Below, one piece after another: positions 1-8,671 of a DNA stretch of 64,000 bases; the first letter of the stretch is position 1, and every line of letters starts with the position of its first letter. The stretch covers positions 186,001-250,000 of the forward strand of contig NZ_JBHSAB010000001.1 in assembly GCF_042649825.1 (NCBI RefSeq), given 5' to 3'. The notes under the pieces are model-generated. The model was not told where the DNA came from, did not search any database, and worked only from the letters and a program-made list of their open reading frames with translations. The DNA comes from Legionella_C dresdenensis. GTDB lineage: Bacteria > Pseudomonadota > Gammaproteobacteria > Legionellales > Legionellaceae. The position numbers and the translations under genes are program-made.

Positions 1-1
1 T

Positions 2-1018
2 CAGCCTCTGGTATCGATGGAAACAGCCAAGGCGGTTGTTGATGTTCCCTGCCCTCATGATGGCGTTATTGGCAAGCTGTTTGGTAAACCCGGCGATATT
101 ATTAAAACCGGCGAGCCGCTGGTAGGCTTTGCTGCGGCAACGGCTCAGCGAGTCGATAAAGGAACGGTTGTCGGCAATCTTGAGGAAAGCCATGAAACCA
201 GTGAAGATAATTTTACCATTGGCGCAATAAAAACCTCATCCCAACGCATTAGAACTACACCTGCCGTGCGTATGCTGGCAAAAAAACTGGGCATAGATTT
301 GGCCACGCTACACGGAACAGGCGATCATGGCGTAATTACCCGGGAAGATGTGGAAAAAGCCGCTGGTAAATCCTCTGTCATGCCTGAAGGCTATGAAGCG
401 CTGCGCGGTGTACGCCGGGCCATGTTAAGCAGCATGGTACAATCCCATCAAGAGGTTGTTCCAGTCAGTATTTTTGATGAAGCCGATATCCAGCAATGGA
501 AAAGCGGTACTGATATTACTGCCCGTCTGATTCAGGCTATCGTTCATGGCTGTAAACAGGAACCAGCGCTTAATGCCTGGTTTGACACTGGCCACAGCGC
601 CCGTAAATGTTTTGAGGAAGTGCATCTCGGTCTGGCAATGGACACCGCAGACGGGTTATTTGTTCCGGTAATTCATAATGCCGGCAGTCATTCAACAGCA
701 GAACTGCGCACGATTATTGATGACTTTAAAAAATCGGTTGGCGAGCGTGCTGTACCGGCAGATAAATTAAAAGGGGCGACTATAACGCTGTCCAATTTCG
801 GTAAATTTGCCGGCCGCTTTGCCAGCCCGATAATTGTTCCGCCTATGGTGGCTATTCTGGCGGTTGGCCGTTTGTACGATGCTCCGGTAGTAAGTGCAGG
901 CAAGATTGAATCTCATCGTATGCTGCCGTTGTCGTTAAGTTTTGATCATCGTGCAGTAACAGGCGGTGAAGCAACACGGTTTTTAGGTGCGGTGATTGAA
1001 TCGTTGAGTGCGCCGTAG
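2..1018 (+). CDS. aceF: Dihydrolipoamide acyltransferase (E2) of a 2-oxoacid dehydrogenase complex, 5' end outside window
   Basis: The reading frame is open from base 2, before the first ATG at 17, so the gene is cut by the window edge. Residues visible just upstream complete the lipoyl-domain motif SMETAKA, whose lysine carries lipoate. A peripheral-subunit-binding domain follows (TPAVRMLAKKLGIDL to ITREDVEKA), then the acyltransferase domain ending in FDHRAVTGGEATRF. The protein transfers the acyl group from E1 through lipoyl-lysine to CoA in the cytoplasm, most likely for pyruvate dehydrogenase; a branched-chain complex cannot be excluded because E1 is not in the window. Only one lipoyl domain is visible. 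The usual active-site DHRxxDG reads DHRAVTG here, so Asp is replaced by Thr while His is kept. The stop TAG is followed at once by a repeat-like GTTG and a hairpin. Confidence 0.9.
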   Translation, partial: QPLVSMETAKAVVDVPCPHDGVIGKLFGKPGDIIKTGEPLVGFAAATAQRVDKGTVVGNLEESHETSEDNFTIGAIKTSSQRIRTTPAVRMLAKKLGIDLATLHGTGDHGVITREDVEKAAGKSSVMPEGYEALRGVRRAMLSSMVQSHQEVVPVSIFDEADIQQWKSGTDITARLIQAIVHGCKQEPALNAWFDTGHSARKCFEEVHLGLAMDTADGLFVPVIHNAGSHSTAELRTIIDDFKKSVGERAVPADKLKGATITLSNFGKFAGRFASPIIVPPMVAILAVGRLYDAPVVSAGKIESHRMLPLSLSFDHRAVTGGEATRFLGAVIESLSAP

Positions 1019-1028
1019 GTTGAAAATT

Positions 1029-1054
1029 GTCATTCCCGCGCAGGCGGGAATGAC
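1029..1054. terminator. Hairpin between convergent E2 and coiled-coil genes
   Basis: Perfect 11-bp inverted repeat GTCATTCCCGC / GCGGGAATGAC with a 4-base loop. It lies 11 bp after the E2 stop and 13 bp before the end of the opposing gene. There is no T-tract, so it may be a generic dispersed hairpin (this CATTCCCGCG type is widespread in proteobacteria) that acts as a bidirectional 3' end. Confidence 0.6.
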
Positions 1055-1066
1055 ATGTTGAACCGA

Positions 1067-4000
1067 TTATGCCGCAGGTGGGACGATTCCACTGGCAGTT
1101 TTATCCATCTTGCCAATCTGATTCTCTCGCTCAGTGTTAAAGCTAATGAAGAATGCATGACCGGTAAACAGTTTACTGACTGCTGCTGGTATGAATAAAG
1201 TCAGCGTATTGATTATATCAGCAACGATTGGCAACCAGACACTACGATGTTTACCCATCATATCATCCTGGCTGTGTAACAGTACTTTAAAATCTTCGGC
1301 AAACTGTTTCATGAATTGATGATTGTTAAACTTATCGGCGTGATTAACTATCAAATCATCAATTCGTTGCTGTAAAGCAGCAGCCAGCTTTGCTGCACAT
1401 TGCCCTGCTTCAGGCGATTTGGTTTTAATTTTTTCGCCGTAAGCTTTCATCTCGCTAATTTGAAGGTTCAATGTATCAAGATGATCAAGTTGTGCATTTT
1501 GCTTATTTTTTACTGTGATATTGGAAGTTGCATTCGCAAAAGCCCTGCGTTGGGTTAATGCATCTACGGCCCTTTGATGATCAACGGGAACTATTGCAAC
1601 CAATCCTTGCTCAAGATTGGCAGGCGCTGCCTTTTTGTAATCCGTGATCTGAACTAAAATCCGGTTTAAAACAGGCCGCAGAGTATCCCCGGCATTCTTC
1701 TTGACTGTTTTTACGGCTAACAATAATGCTGCTGAATCACCGGAGCTAACAAAAGCGTCTACATCCGATTTAATTGCATTAATTACATCTTGACGTTGTT
1801 TTTCGCCGTTCTTATATACAAAATCTTTAGCGACATGTTGCGAGTGTGCATCGCTTAGATATTTATCCAGTTGCTGGCCAATTTCTTCCTTAATCGCTTT
1901 TCTTTTTGTAATACGGGCTTCAATTTTATTAAATTTGTCCTGAACAGCCTCAATCCCTGCGCGTAACCCCCTCCGCGCATCCTTGAAAAGCCCATATGCC
2001 GCATGTAACTCTTGCTCAGACTGTGTATTGGCTATTAAGGTATCGCCCAGTTCAAAATTTATAACCGGCTGCTCGCTCAAATTTGAAAACTCTTGTTTTA
2101 AGCGCCCAAACTCAGACACTTCCTCAGTGAATACATAGTTCAGATTCGCCAATTTTGTGTCGCAAGCCAGCCGTTCGTTATTCAATTGCGTGGTTACTGT
2201 ACTGCAAACGCTGTCAAAAGCTTCATTTAGTGTAACTGAAGTCCTATCAAGCAGCGCCATATTGCCTGGGTCGGCTTGATCAGAACTGTAGATCGCATAT
2301 TCAATTTGCTTGCCTTTCAGCGCTGCGATATCTTCAACTAACACCTTATAATGATCACAATAAGCTTTATAGTTAGAAACCGATGGTTGACTGTCAGCTA
2401 TTTGTTCTGCAAATAATTTAACCTTAGTCTCTAGCTGTTTAAACTCATTATTTATTGCTTCTGTAATTTTTTGCTTATAATTTTCGTTAATTTCAGACAG
2501 CTGGTAAACCAACTCGATTAATCCACTGTCCAGACTGGTCAGGGCTGAAGCCATTTCGGCGCTTCGCTCTGCGGCAGTACCATTCTTTAGCTCTGATAAT
2601 TTTTTCTCAAGCGACTTGATTTGATTTGCTGTCAATTCAGCGATTTCTTCATACCCATTTTTCAACTCTTCCACAGAGTTAGCTTTGGCCAGTTTATCTT
2701 TTAAAGCTGTAATTTTCTGTTCCAACATCCTGTAATCCTTTATTACACCGCTAATATTACGGAGTATATCAAGTTCTGCTGCTAATTGGGCATATTGATC
2801 CAGTTGATTTTTATTTTCCTGTTGTTGCGCATTTAATTGCAGCAGACGGTTTTTTGCTTTATCACTAACCGTTTGAGAATTTGCAAGAGCTTGCAGATTA
2901 TTTTCCAGATTGGTAATTGTAGTTTCTATTGTAGCAATACTGTCGTTATTGTTTATCGCTGATTTATAAGCTTCATATCGAGCTGTTACTAATATTTTAA
3001 AAGTAGTAAATGGACTATCGCTTACCAAAGCCATCAACTTGTCCATAAATCCACTGGATGGGGGATTTTGTCTCACATTATTCCAATAATTAAATTGATT
3101 CGAAACATTTAATATATCTAATAAGGTACGCAAACGAGCTTCAGGGGACAATTCCGGCTCAAATCCAATATCATCGGCTAATATTGCGTCAAAATTGAGA
3201 ACGTTATTTGATTTGTTTAGAACATCTATAATTCGTAATAAAATACTATAAGAAGAGTCAGAGCCCTCAGTATTTTGAATAGTTGATTTAAAATCAGGCA
3301 GGTAAACAGTCTTAATCTGCGCTATAGTAGCAATGACGGTCTGAGAGTTTTCAATTGTAATGTTAACTTTTCCTAATTTACTCAGTATATTATTCAATTC
3401 ATTTTGATTAGCCTTCAGACTATCATTATGCGCTGTTACAGCTGCATTAAGGTTATTTATATCCTTATTAATTTGGTCGTTTACCTCATCCAGCTCAGCT
3501 CTATTAATTGTTTCATACAGTCTGGTTTTTTCCTCAAAAACAGTCTCAAAAGCAGTAAATGCGTTTTGCTCTGCTGCTGGGTCAATTAACTCTAACTCAG
3601 CTGCAGGCTCACTTTGTGGTACAGGCGCTGCTTCTTGTGCAGGCACTGTAACCGCTTCAATAGCAGGTTCAACAGGAGGTTGTTGTTCAGCTGCTGTTCC
3701 TGAAACATTCAGTTCATTTTCATGAGTTTGCTCGGTAAACATGGTAATTAGTTTCCTTTTAAAGTTTAAATAGGCTTTATGGAAAGGAATTTGTTTAGTT
3801 CCTGACACAATAAAATAATTTACTTCATTTGATGTTGCTGTTGACTCGGTGTTAATGGTGTAGGTTAATGTGAAATCGATTAGTTTTTTGCTTTTAAGTA
3901 TTTGGGTTTTATGTACTGCCTTTGGATTCAGGAACGAAAGCAATGTACTCACCCCCTCCGGCATCTTTTCAGCAATTTTTTTTATTTTTTTTCTTAAATC

Positions 4001-4612
4001 AGAAAATTCTTCGCCCTGAAGATTTAATTCATATTTATCAAGAATATTACTTCCCATCTTCTCGCCAAGAAACGCTGGAAGCTGCCATGCCACATTATTG
4101 GCACGAATAGCAGGATATTTTTTAAAGAAATTCTCAATGTCGCTTTTAAATCTGGCTAGTAATTTTTGATAATCAGCGCCTGGTATTTTACTAATAGCCT
4201 TTTTTATATTTTCTGATTTATCAACCTTATCGATAATAAGTCTCTCAATAGACTGGGCATCTTGTTCAGAGGACATGCCGCTAAGCAGCTGTGGTAAATT
4301 TTCAGCTAAAATATGAATTAATTGATAATCAGCCTTATAAAAAGTGGGGAGGCTTTTTAATAATTTTTGGGCGTGACGAGCTACAAATATGAATCTCGCT
4401 TTATCTGGATTATTGCCATTATCCAGTTTTGGCAAGATGTCATCTTGCATAAATACTATAATTTCATGTAACAGCTTGATCTGATTAAAGGAATATAAAA
4501 ATGATTCACTTGCCGGTATATTCAATGGACGTGTTTGAAGAGCCTGCTCAAGTACAGTTCTTGTTTCATCGAAGAGTGTTTTCAAACCACTTTGCGCTAT
4601 TGTTGAATACAT
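1067..4612 (-). CDS. Large coiled-coil protein with Legionella-type hydrophobic C-terminus, candidate secreted effector
   Basis: Function unknown. The protein is about 1181 aa. The first ~290 residues are helical and mixed. A Pro/Ala/Glu-rich linker follows at roughly 305-350 (AAEQQPPVEPAIEA region), then about 750 residues rich in Glu, Lys, Gln, Asn and Leu with heptad spacing, typical of long coiled coils. Near the C-terminus, KHRSVWLPIVADII is followed by hydrophobic residues (LTLFIPAAVSKLF), then FFISFNTERENQIGKM. From memory, this HRxxWxPI...FFxxxTxxxxQI pattern recurs at the ends of many Legionella coiled-coil proteins. No signal peptide is visible. It lies alone, convergent with the E2 gene. 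ATG at 4612 is chosen; a GTG directly before it (4615) is an alternative, and neither has a strong ribosome site. Translocation as an effector is inference. Confidence 0.75.
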   Translation of the reverse strand: MYSTIAQSGLKTLFDETRTVLEQALQTRPLNIPASESFLYSFNQIKLLHEIIVFMQDDILPKLDNGNNPDKARFIFVARHAQKLLKSLPTFYKADYQLIHILAENLPQLLSGMSSEQDAQSIERLIIDKVDKSENIKKAISKIPGADYQKLLARFKSDIENFFKKYPAIRANNVAWQLPAFLGEKMGSNILDKYELNLQGEEFSDLRKKIKKIAEKMPEGVSTLLSFLNPKAVHKTQILKSKKLIDFTLTYTINTESTATSNEVNYFIVSGTKQIPFHKAYLNFKRKLITMFTEQTHENELNVSGTAAEQQPPVEPAIEAVTVPAQEAAPVPQSEPAAELELIDPAAEQNAFTAFETVFEEKTRLYETINRAELDEVNDQINKDINNLNAAVTAHNDSLKANQNELNNILSKLGKVNITIENSQTVIATIAQIKTVYLPDFKSTIQNTEGSDSSYSILLRIIDVLNKSNNVLNFDAILADDIGFEPELSPEARLRTLLDILNVSNQFNYWNNVRQNPPSSGFMDKLMALVSDSPFTTFKILVTARYEAYKSAINNNDSIATIETTITNLENNLQALANSQTVSDKAKNRLLQLNAQQQENKNQLDQYAQLAAELDILRNISGVIKDYRMLEQKITALKDKLAKANSVEELKNGYEEIAELTANQIKSLEKKLSELKNGTAAERSAEMASALTSLDSGLIELVYQLSEINENYKQKITEAINNEFKQLETKVKLFAEQIADSQPSVSNYKAYCDHYKVLVEDIAALKGKQIEYAIYSSDQADPGNMALLDRTSVTLNEAFDSVCSTVTTQLNNERLACDTKLANLNYVFTEEVSEFGRLKQEFSNLSEQPVINFELGDTLIANTQSEQELHAAYGLFKDARRGLRAGIEAVQDKFNKIEARITKRKAIKEEIGQQLDKYLSDAHSQHVAKDFVYKNGEKQRQDVINAIKSDVDAFVSSGDSAALLLAVKTVKKNAGDTLRPVLNRILVQITDYKKAAPANLEQGLVAIVPVDHQRAVDALTQRRAFANATSNITVKNKQNAQLDHLDTLNLQISEMKAYGEKIKTKSPEAGQCAAKLAAALQQRIDDLIVNHADKFNNHQFMKQFAEDFKVLLHSQDDMMGKHRSVWLPIVADIINTLTLFIPAAVSKLFTGHAFFISFNTERENQIGKMDKTASGIVPPAA

Positions 4613-4702
4613 CACGATCGTCTTTTTATCTAAATCGTTTGATTTTACTACTTGAAGCTTAAGAAATTATTAAACTGTAAAAATAATACCGATTTTAAGT
4701 GT

Positions 4703-4776
4703 GTGTTAGGCTGCACTCCGTTTAGCCCAACACTCCATTAATTTCAATTCCCTCATGCTTTACAGCTCAACCTACT
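4703..4776. repeat. Degenerate copy of the GGGCTTTACAGCCC repeat
   Basis: The stretch contains TTTAGCCCAACACTCC and CTTTACAGCTCAACCTAC, decayed versions of the palindromic ends found intact at 7084-7146 and 10488-10764. It lies in the divergent gap between the coiled-coil gene and the solute-binding protein gene. Confidence 0.5.
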
Positions 4777-4815
4777 CTGGAATAATATTAAGTGATTAAT
4801 CAGACAAGGAATGTT

Positions 4816-5550
4816 ATGAATCGATTTACCAATAAACTGATATTGGCAATTTTTTTACTTTTCTCCTTCGGCATTACCCCTGCACAGGCAAAAATTAAAA
4901 TCGGTACGGTGTTTTTCGATCCACCCTTTGTTATGGCTCCCGGACAAGGGTTTAATTACGATCTGATTGCAACTATCTGCAAAGGGCTGCAAGAAGATTG
5001 TCAAATTCAGCAAATGGATTTCGGTACGCTATTCACGGCCGTGACAAATGGCCGGGTTGATCTTGCTGTCGGGATTTCCATCGATAGCCAGCGTAAGAAC
5101 AATTTTATATTCAGCCTTCCTTATATGCTAAGTAAAGCCCAGTTTATGATTTCAACCAATAATAAAGTCAAAACCATTGCTAATCTTCAAAATGGTAAAA
5201 TAGGCATTATTAAAGAAGATCAAAATGGTATCCTGTATAATTATCTAATGAGCCAAAGTACCTATCAATTCAAAATCGTCACCTTTGATGATATAGAAGA
5301 TTTGATTACCGGGCTGAATGAGAATACCATCAATGCTGCTTTTATCCATGCGCCAAGCCTTGCTTATTGGGTACAAAACAGTGATGGTCAGTTTGCCGCT
5401 TTAGGCGCTCCTGTAACGCTTGGTGAAGGCATTGCTTTTATGGGATTAGCTAACCAACAGGCGCTTATCCAGAGCATTAATCAGCAACTGCAAAAAATGG
5501 AAACTGATAATGCTTACCTGAACCTTTACAAAAATTATTTTAGCAGTTAA
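4816..5550 (+). CDS. Periplasmic amino-acid-type solute-binding protein (PBP2, SBP_bac_3 family)
   Basis: The protein is 244 aa from ATG 4816, which is preceded at 5 bp by AAGGA; the frame extends to a GTG at 4792 without a better ribosome site. An N-terminal signal peptide (NKLILAIFLLFSFGITPAQA) exports it to the periplasm. The mature part follows the type 2 binding-protein pattern: KIGTVFFDPPFVM, GFNYDLIATICKGL, VDLAVGISIDSQRKNNFIFSLPY, then a lobe crossing to the end. The family binds amino acids or other small polar ligands for ABC importers; some members act alone as sensors. No permease or ATPase gene lies nearby. Its TAA is directly followed by the glpD ATG, so the two are probably co-transcribed and translationally coupled. 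The ligand is unknown. Confidence 0.8.
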   Translation: MNRFTNKLILAIFLLFSFGITPAQAKIKIGTVFFDPPFVMAPGQGFNYDLIATICKGLQEDCQIQQMDFGTLFTAVTNGRVDLAVGISIDSQRKNNFIFSLPYMLSKAQFMISTNNKVKTIANLQNGKIGIIKEDQNGILYNYLMSQSTYQFKIVTFDDIEDLITGLNENTINAAFIHAPSLAYWVQNSDGQFAALGAPVTLGEGIAFMGLANQQALIQSINQQLQKMETDNAYLNLYKNYFSS

Positions 5551-7074
5551 ATGAAAGAACAAATATATGATGTTGCAATAATTGGAGGCGGTATAAATGG
5601 CTGCGGAATAGCAGCCGATGCCGCCATGCGCGGCCTGTCTGTGATATTGTTTGAGAAAGACGATATTGCGTCCAAAACTTCTTCCAGCAGCAGCAAACTT
5701 ATTCATGGCGGTCTGCGATACCTGGAATATTATGATTTTAAACTGGTAAAAAAGGCGCTTGATGAACGGCAAACGTTGTTAGACCTGGCGCCTAATCTTA
5801 TTCATCCGTTGTCATTTGTCTTACCTTATCAAAAATCATTACGGCCCGGCTGGCTTTTAAGGCTCGGACTTTTTCTGTATGACAATTTAAGCCGGAAAAA
5901 TAAGTTACCCAAAAGCAAGCTTGTAAAACGCACACAGCATCACCCTTATTTTGAGCCATTAAAGCCTGAGTTTGACAAAGGATTCTTGTACTATGACTGC
6001 GCGACTGACGACGCCAGACTGACTCTTACCAATGCCATACAAGCCAGAAATCATGGTGCGGCTATTCATCCTCAAACCGAAATGATTCAGGCTCAGGTCA
6101 AAGATAATCTTTGGCTGCTTACGGTTCAAAGGGGTCAGGAGCTGGTGACGATACAAGCAAAAACCCTGATTAACGCAGCTGGGCCATGGGTGAATTCAGT
6201 CAATGAAAGACTGGCCATTCCAGCGCAACTTGCCTTATCTCATGTTAAAGGCAGCCATATTGTCGTGCATAAACTCTATGATGGTAATCATGCCTACCTC
6301 TTGCAAAATGACGATAATCGCATTGTGTTTGTCATTCCATATCATGGTAATACGTTGATTGGCACTACCGATGTCGCTTTTACCGGTGATCTTAATCAAA
6401 TTACTATCTCACCCGATGAGATTAATTATTTATTTGGACTTGTTAGCCATTATTTTAATCAACATTTGTCGCCAGCCAATATTATCAATACCTGGAGCGG
6501 CGTCCGCCCATTGCTTGCGGTTCAGGGGGAATCGCCACAGGCATTAAGCAGAGATTATATTTGCTCTTTTATCCAGGTCCCTGCCCCTGTGGTTTGTGTA
6601 TATGGCGGCAAGATCACGACCTATAGACAATTAGCTAAAGAGGCGGTTACGCTCTTGCGGGCTGTTTTTCCTGCGTTGCCGGACACACTAACGGATAGAG
6701 CCCTACTGCCCGGCGCCTCACTCAGCCATCTTAAATACCGGGAATACTGTGATTATGCCGGCAAACATTATTATTGGCTTGATAAAGATCTTCTGGAGCG
6801 CTTGCTGCAAACGTATGGTACCAGAACAGAATTAATTGTTGGTAACAGCTTATCGATATCCGATCTGGGCATGCATTTTGGCCATGGGCTGTTTCAGCGT
6901 GAGGTTGATTATTTATGCTCGGAGGAATGGGCCAGAACCAGTGATGATATTTTATGGCGCCGTACCAAGCTTGGTTTGTATTACAGTGCTGTAGAGAAGA
7001 AAGCGCTGGATGATTATCTGAGACAGTTTTGCGTTTCGGTATCTAATAAAAATATATGTCTCGAAGAAGCATAG
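5551..7074 (+). CDS. glpD: Aerobic glycerol-3-phosphate dehydrogenase
   Basis: At 507 aa this is close to the usual GlpD length of about 500. The FAD dinucleotide-binding motif DVAIIGGGINGCG lies at residues 7-19, followed by KTSSSSSKLIHGGLRYLE, the second family signature. The middle contains the substrate domain (GTTDVAF; WSGVRPLL), and the last ~120 residues match the C-terminal DAO_C helical domain. The enzyme oxidises sn-glycerol 3-phosphate to dihydroxyacetone phosphate at the inner face of the membrane and passes electrons to quinone. The start codon immediately follows the stop of the upstream binding-protein gene (TAAATG), and there is no separate ribosome site. No glpK, glpF or glpR is seen in the window, so the pathway context is incomplete here. 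Confidence 0.95.
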   Translation: MKEQIYDVAIIGGGINGCGIAADAAMRGLSVILFEKDDIASKTSSSSSKLIHGGLRYLEYYDFKLVKKALDERQTLLDLAPNLIHPLSFVLPYQKSLRPGWLLRLGLFLYDNLSRKNKLPKSKLVKRTQHHPYFEPLKPEFDKGFLYYDCATDDARLTLTNAIQARNHGAAIHPQTEMIQAQVKDNLWLLTVQRGQELVTIQAKTLINAAGPWVNSVNERLAIPAQLALSHVKGSHIVVHKLYDGNHAYLLQNDDNRIVFVIPYHGNTLIGTTDVAFTGDLNQITISPDEINYLFGLVSHYFNQHLSPANIINTWSGVRPLLAVQGESPQALSRDYICSFIQVPAPVVCVYGGKITTYRQLAKEAVTLLRAVFPALPDTLTDRALLPGASLSHLKYREYCDYAGKHYYWLDKDLLERLLQTYGTRTELIVGNSLSISDLGMHFGHGLFQREVDYLCSEEWARTSDDILWRRTKLGLYYSAVEKKALDDYLRQFCVSVSNKNICLEEA

Positions 7075-7083
7075 ATACGATGC

Positions 7084-7157
7084 AGGTTGGGCTGTAAAGC
7101 CCAACATTCCGATATAAGAAGAGTGTTAGGCTTTACAGCCCAACCTACGCTTTTTTT
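7084..7157. terminator. Paired palindromic repeats forming the terminator between glpD and adk
   Basis: Arms AGGTTGGGCTGTAAAGCCC (from 7084) and GGCTTTACAGCCCAACCT (ending 7146) are inverted copies of one repeat unit, and each is also palindromic in itself. A run of seven T (7151-7157) follows on the + strand, so this can end glpD transcription. It is also the most compact two-arm member of the window's repeat family. Confidence 0.7.
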
Positions 7158-7158
7158 A

Positions 7159-7836
7159 TTACTGCACAGGCAGCGCTTCTTTTTCTGTGAGTGCGGCGAT
7201 GATATTGGAAAAAATGGTATCAACGCTGCCAACGCCGCTTACCTTATGGAATCGAGGAGCCAGAGGATTGTTGGTTTTTGCCCATTGTTGATAGTAATCA
7301 ATTAATGGTTCCGTCTGCTGATGATAAACTGCAAGCCGATTTTTTACTGTATCTTCTTTATCATCATCACGCTGAACTATAGGCTCACCGCTCACATCAT
7401 CGATGCCGGCTGTTTTAGGCGGGTTAAATTTAATGTGATACACACGCCCGGATGCCAGATGCACCCGTCTGCCGCTAATGCGGTTAATAATTTCACTGTC
7501 AGGAACAGCAATCTCGACAACATGATCAAGCTTTATTCCAGCTTCTTTCAAGGCATCGGCCTGTGGAATGGTGCGTGGAAAGCCATCAAAAAGAAAACCA
7601 TGCTGGCAATCAGGCTGTTGTAAACGCTCTTTGACCAGGCCGATAATAATATCGTCAGAAACCAGCTTGCCGGCATCCATTATGGCCTTTGCGCTTTTAC
7701 CTAATTCCGTTCCCGCAGCAATAGCCGCTCGCAACATATCCCCGGTTGAAATCTGTGGGATTTTAAAATGACTTATTAATTTTACTGCCTGGGTGCCTTT
7801 GCCGGCACCTGGGCCGCCTAGTAACATCAAACGCAT
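7159..7836 (-). CDS. adk: Adenylate kinase
   Basis: 225 aa. The P-loop GGPGAGKGT lies at residues 7-15, followed by the AMP-binding STGDMLRAA and the FDGFPRT signature. The LID region is of the long type (GRRVHLASGRVYHIKFNPPK) without zinc-binding cysteines, and QRDDDKEDTVKNRL closes the core. It interconverts AMP and ATP with two ADP in the cytoplasm and keeps adenylate pools balanced. The gene is monocistronic, facing glpD across a repeat-based terminator, with 71 bp separating its start from the upstream lipoprotein gene. The C-terminal extension after IDYYQQW is slightly longer than in E. coli Adk. Confidence 0.97.
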   Translation of the reverse strand: MRLMLLGGPGAGKGTQAVKLISHFKIPQISTGDMLRAAIAAGTELGKSAKAIMDAGKLVSDDIIIGLVKERLQQPDCQHGFLFDGFPRTIPQADALKEAGIKLDHVVEIAVPDSEIINRISGRRVHLASGRVYHIKFNPPKTAGIDDVSGEPIVQRDDDKEDTVKNRLAVYHQQTEPLIDYYQQWAKTNNPLAPRFHKVSGVGSVDTIFSNIIAALTEKEALPVQ

Positions 7837-7907
7837 TCGCTGACTCCTGCTTTATTCAATCGTTAATCGTACCGTTTCTGAACACAAATGTCATCAGGCC
7901 TGTTAAT

Positions 7908-8480
7908 TTAACCGCAACGGCTTAACTGTGCCTGATAGATCTGGGCACGCGCCTGAACCTTTCTTGCCACTTGTTCCAGCCAGGGTTTTTGTAAATAAGT
8001 CTGACGCTGATAGCCGCCTACGCCCTCATGGTAAGCTAAGTATAGACGATATGCGTCGGTACGGGGAATACCCGCCTGACGATTAGCCATATTTGCATAC
8101 CAGCCGACAAAATCGACCGCATCAGTAAAATTATCCCGCGAGGACATAAAACCGCCATCAGTCTTCTTATAATGATCCCAGGTTGATTTTAACGCCTGAG
8201 TATAACCATATGCAGTAGATGGCCGTTTCCAGGGAATAATCCACAACAGCTTGGTGCGCGGCGGTTGAGCTGAACCATCAAATTTTGACTCCTGATGAAT
8301 AATCGCCATCTGCACTGGTACCGGAATTTTCCACCGTCGGGCTGAATCCTCAGCATCCAGACGCCAGTTTGGGTACTGCCTGAAAATACTGCATATATTA
8401 TTAACATCACGCGGCGGTTTGGTTGCACAGGCCGTTAATAAAGTAATCAGACATAGGAGTAATATACGATTAAACTTCAT
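7908..8480 (-). CDS. Lipoprotein with lytic-transglycosylase-like (SLT) domain
   Basis: 190 aa. Residues 1-17 form a lipoprotein signal with lipobox LTAC and Cys18 as the acylation site. The domain has IHQESKFDGSA, where Glu64 sits at the position of the catalytic glutamate of SLT-type transglycosylases (the HQES pattern). STAYGYTQALKSTWDHY follows, corresponding to the GLMQ-like segment, then YLAYHEGVGGY near the C-terminus. Such enzymes cleave the MurNAc-GlcNAc bond in peptidoglycan to give 1,6-anhydro ends. A lipid-anchored periplasmic location is expected because residue +2 after Cys18 is Ala; sorting to the outer membrane is inferred. It is not coupled to adk. Activity is probable but not certain because the domain is short. 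Confidence 0.8.
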   Translation of the reverse strand: MKFNRILLLCLITLLTACATKPPRDVNNICSIFRQYPNWRLDAEDSARRWKIPVPVQMAIIHQESKFDGSAQPPRTKLLWIIPWKRPSTAYGYTQALKSTWDHYKKTDGGFMSSRDNFTDAVDFVGWYANMANRQAGIPRTDAYRLYLAYHEGVGGYQRQTYLQKPWLEQVARKVQARAQIYQAQLSRCG

Positions 8481-8603
8481 TGTGTTCCGTCAGGTAAATT
8501 TAAATTTGGCGTATTAGTAACAAAAAAACGATAAAATGGAAACTTTTTTATTATGAGGATTTTTTAATAGATTATAAATCTGACTACACGTTAATAGTTT
8601 AAC

Positions 8604-8643
8604 CATGTTACAATAAAATAATTATAATCGAGCTTTGCAAAGC
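8604..8643 (+). promoter_or_regulatory. Probable sigma-70 promoter with palindrome at the start site
   Basis: A consensus -10 TATAAT lies at 8623-8628, with only a weak -35 (TAACCA) 17 bp upstream. The perfect 12-bp palindrome GCTTTGCAAAGC at 8632-8643 falls where transcription would start, so it could be an operator or the start of the leader. The exonuclease gene begins at 8672. Confidence 0.4.
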
Positions 8644-8671
8644 GATTGATAAAAGGAAATAACAATAAAAC

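Noticed and set aside
4792..4815. GTG start for the solute-binding protein
   Set aside because: Adds eight polar residues before the signal peptide, while ATG 4816 has AAGGA at the right distance.
5551..5560. Fusion of the solute-binding protein and GlpD
   Set aside because: A TAA separates them and the ATG follows directly; two normal-length proteins, so coupling rather than fusion.
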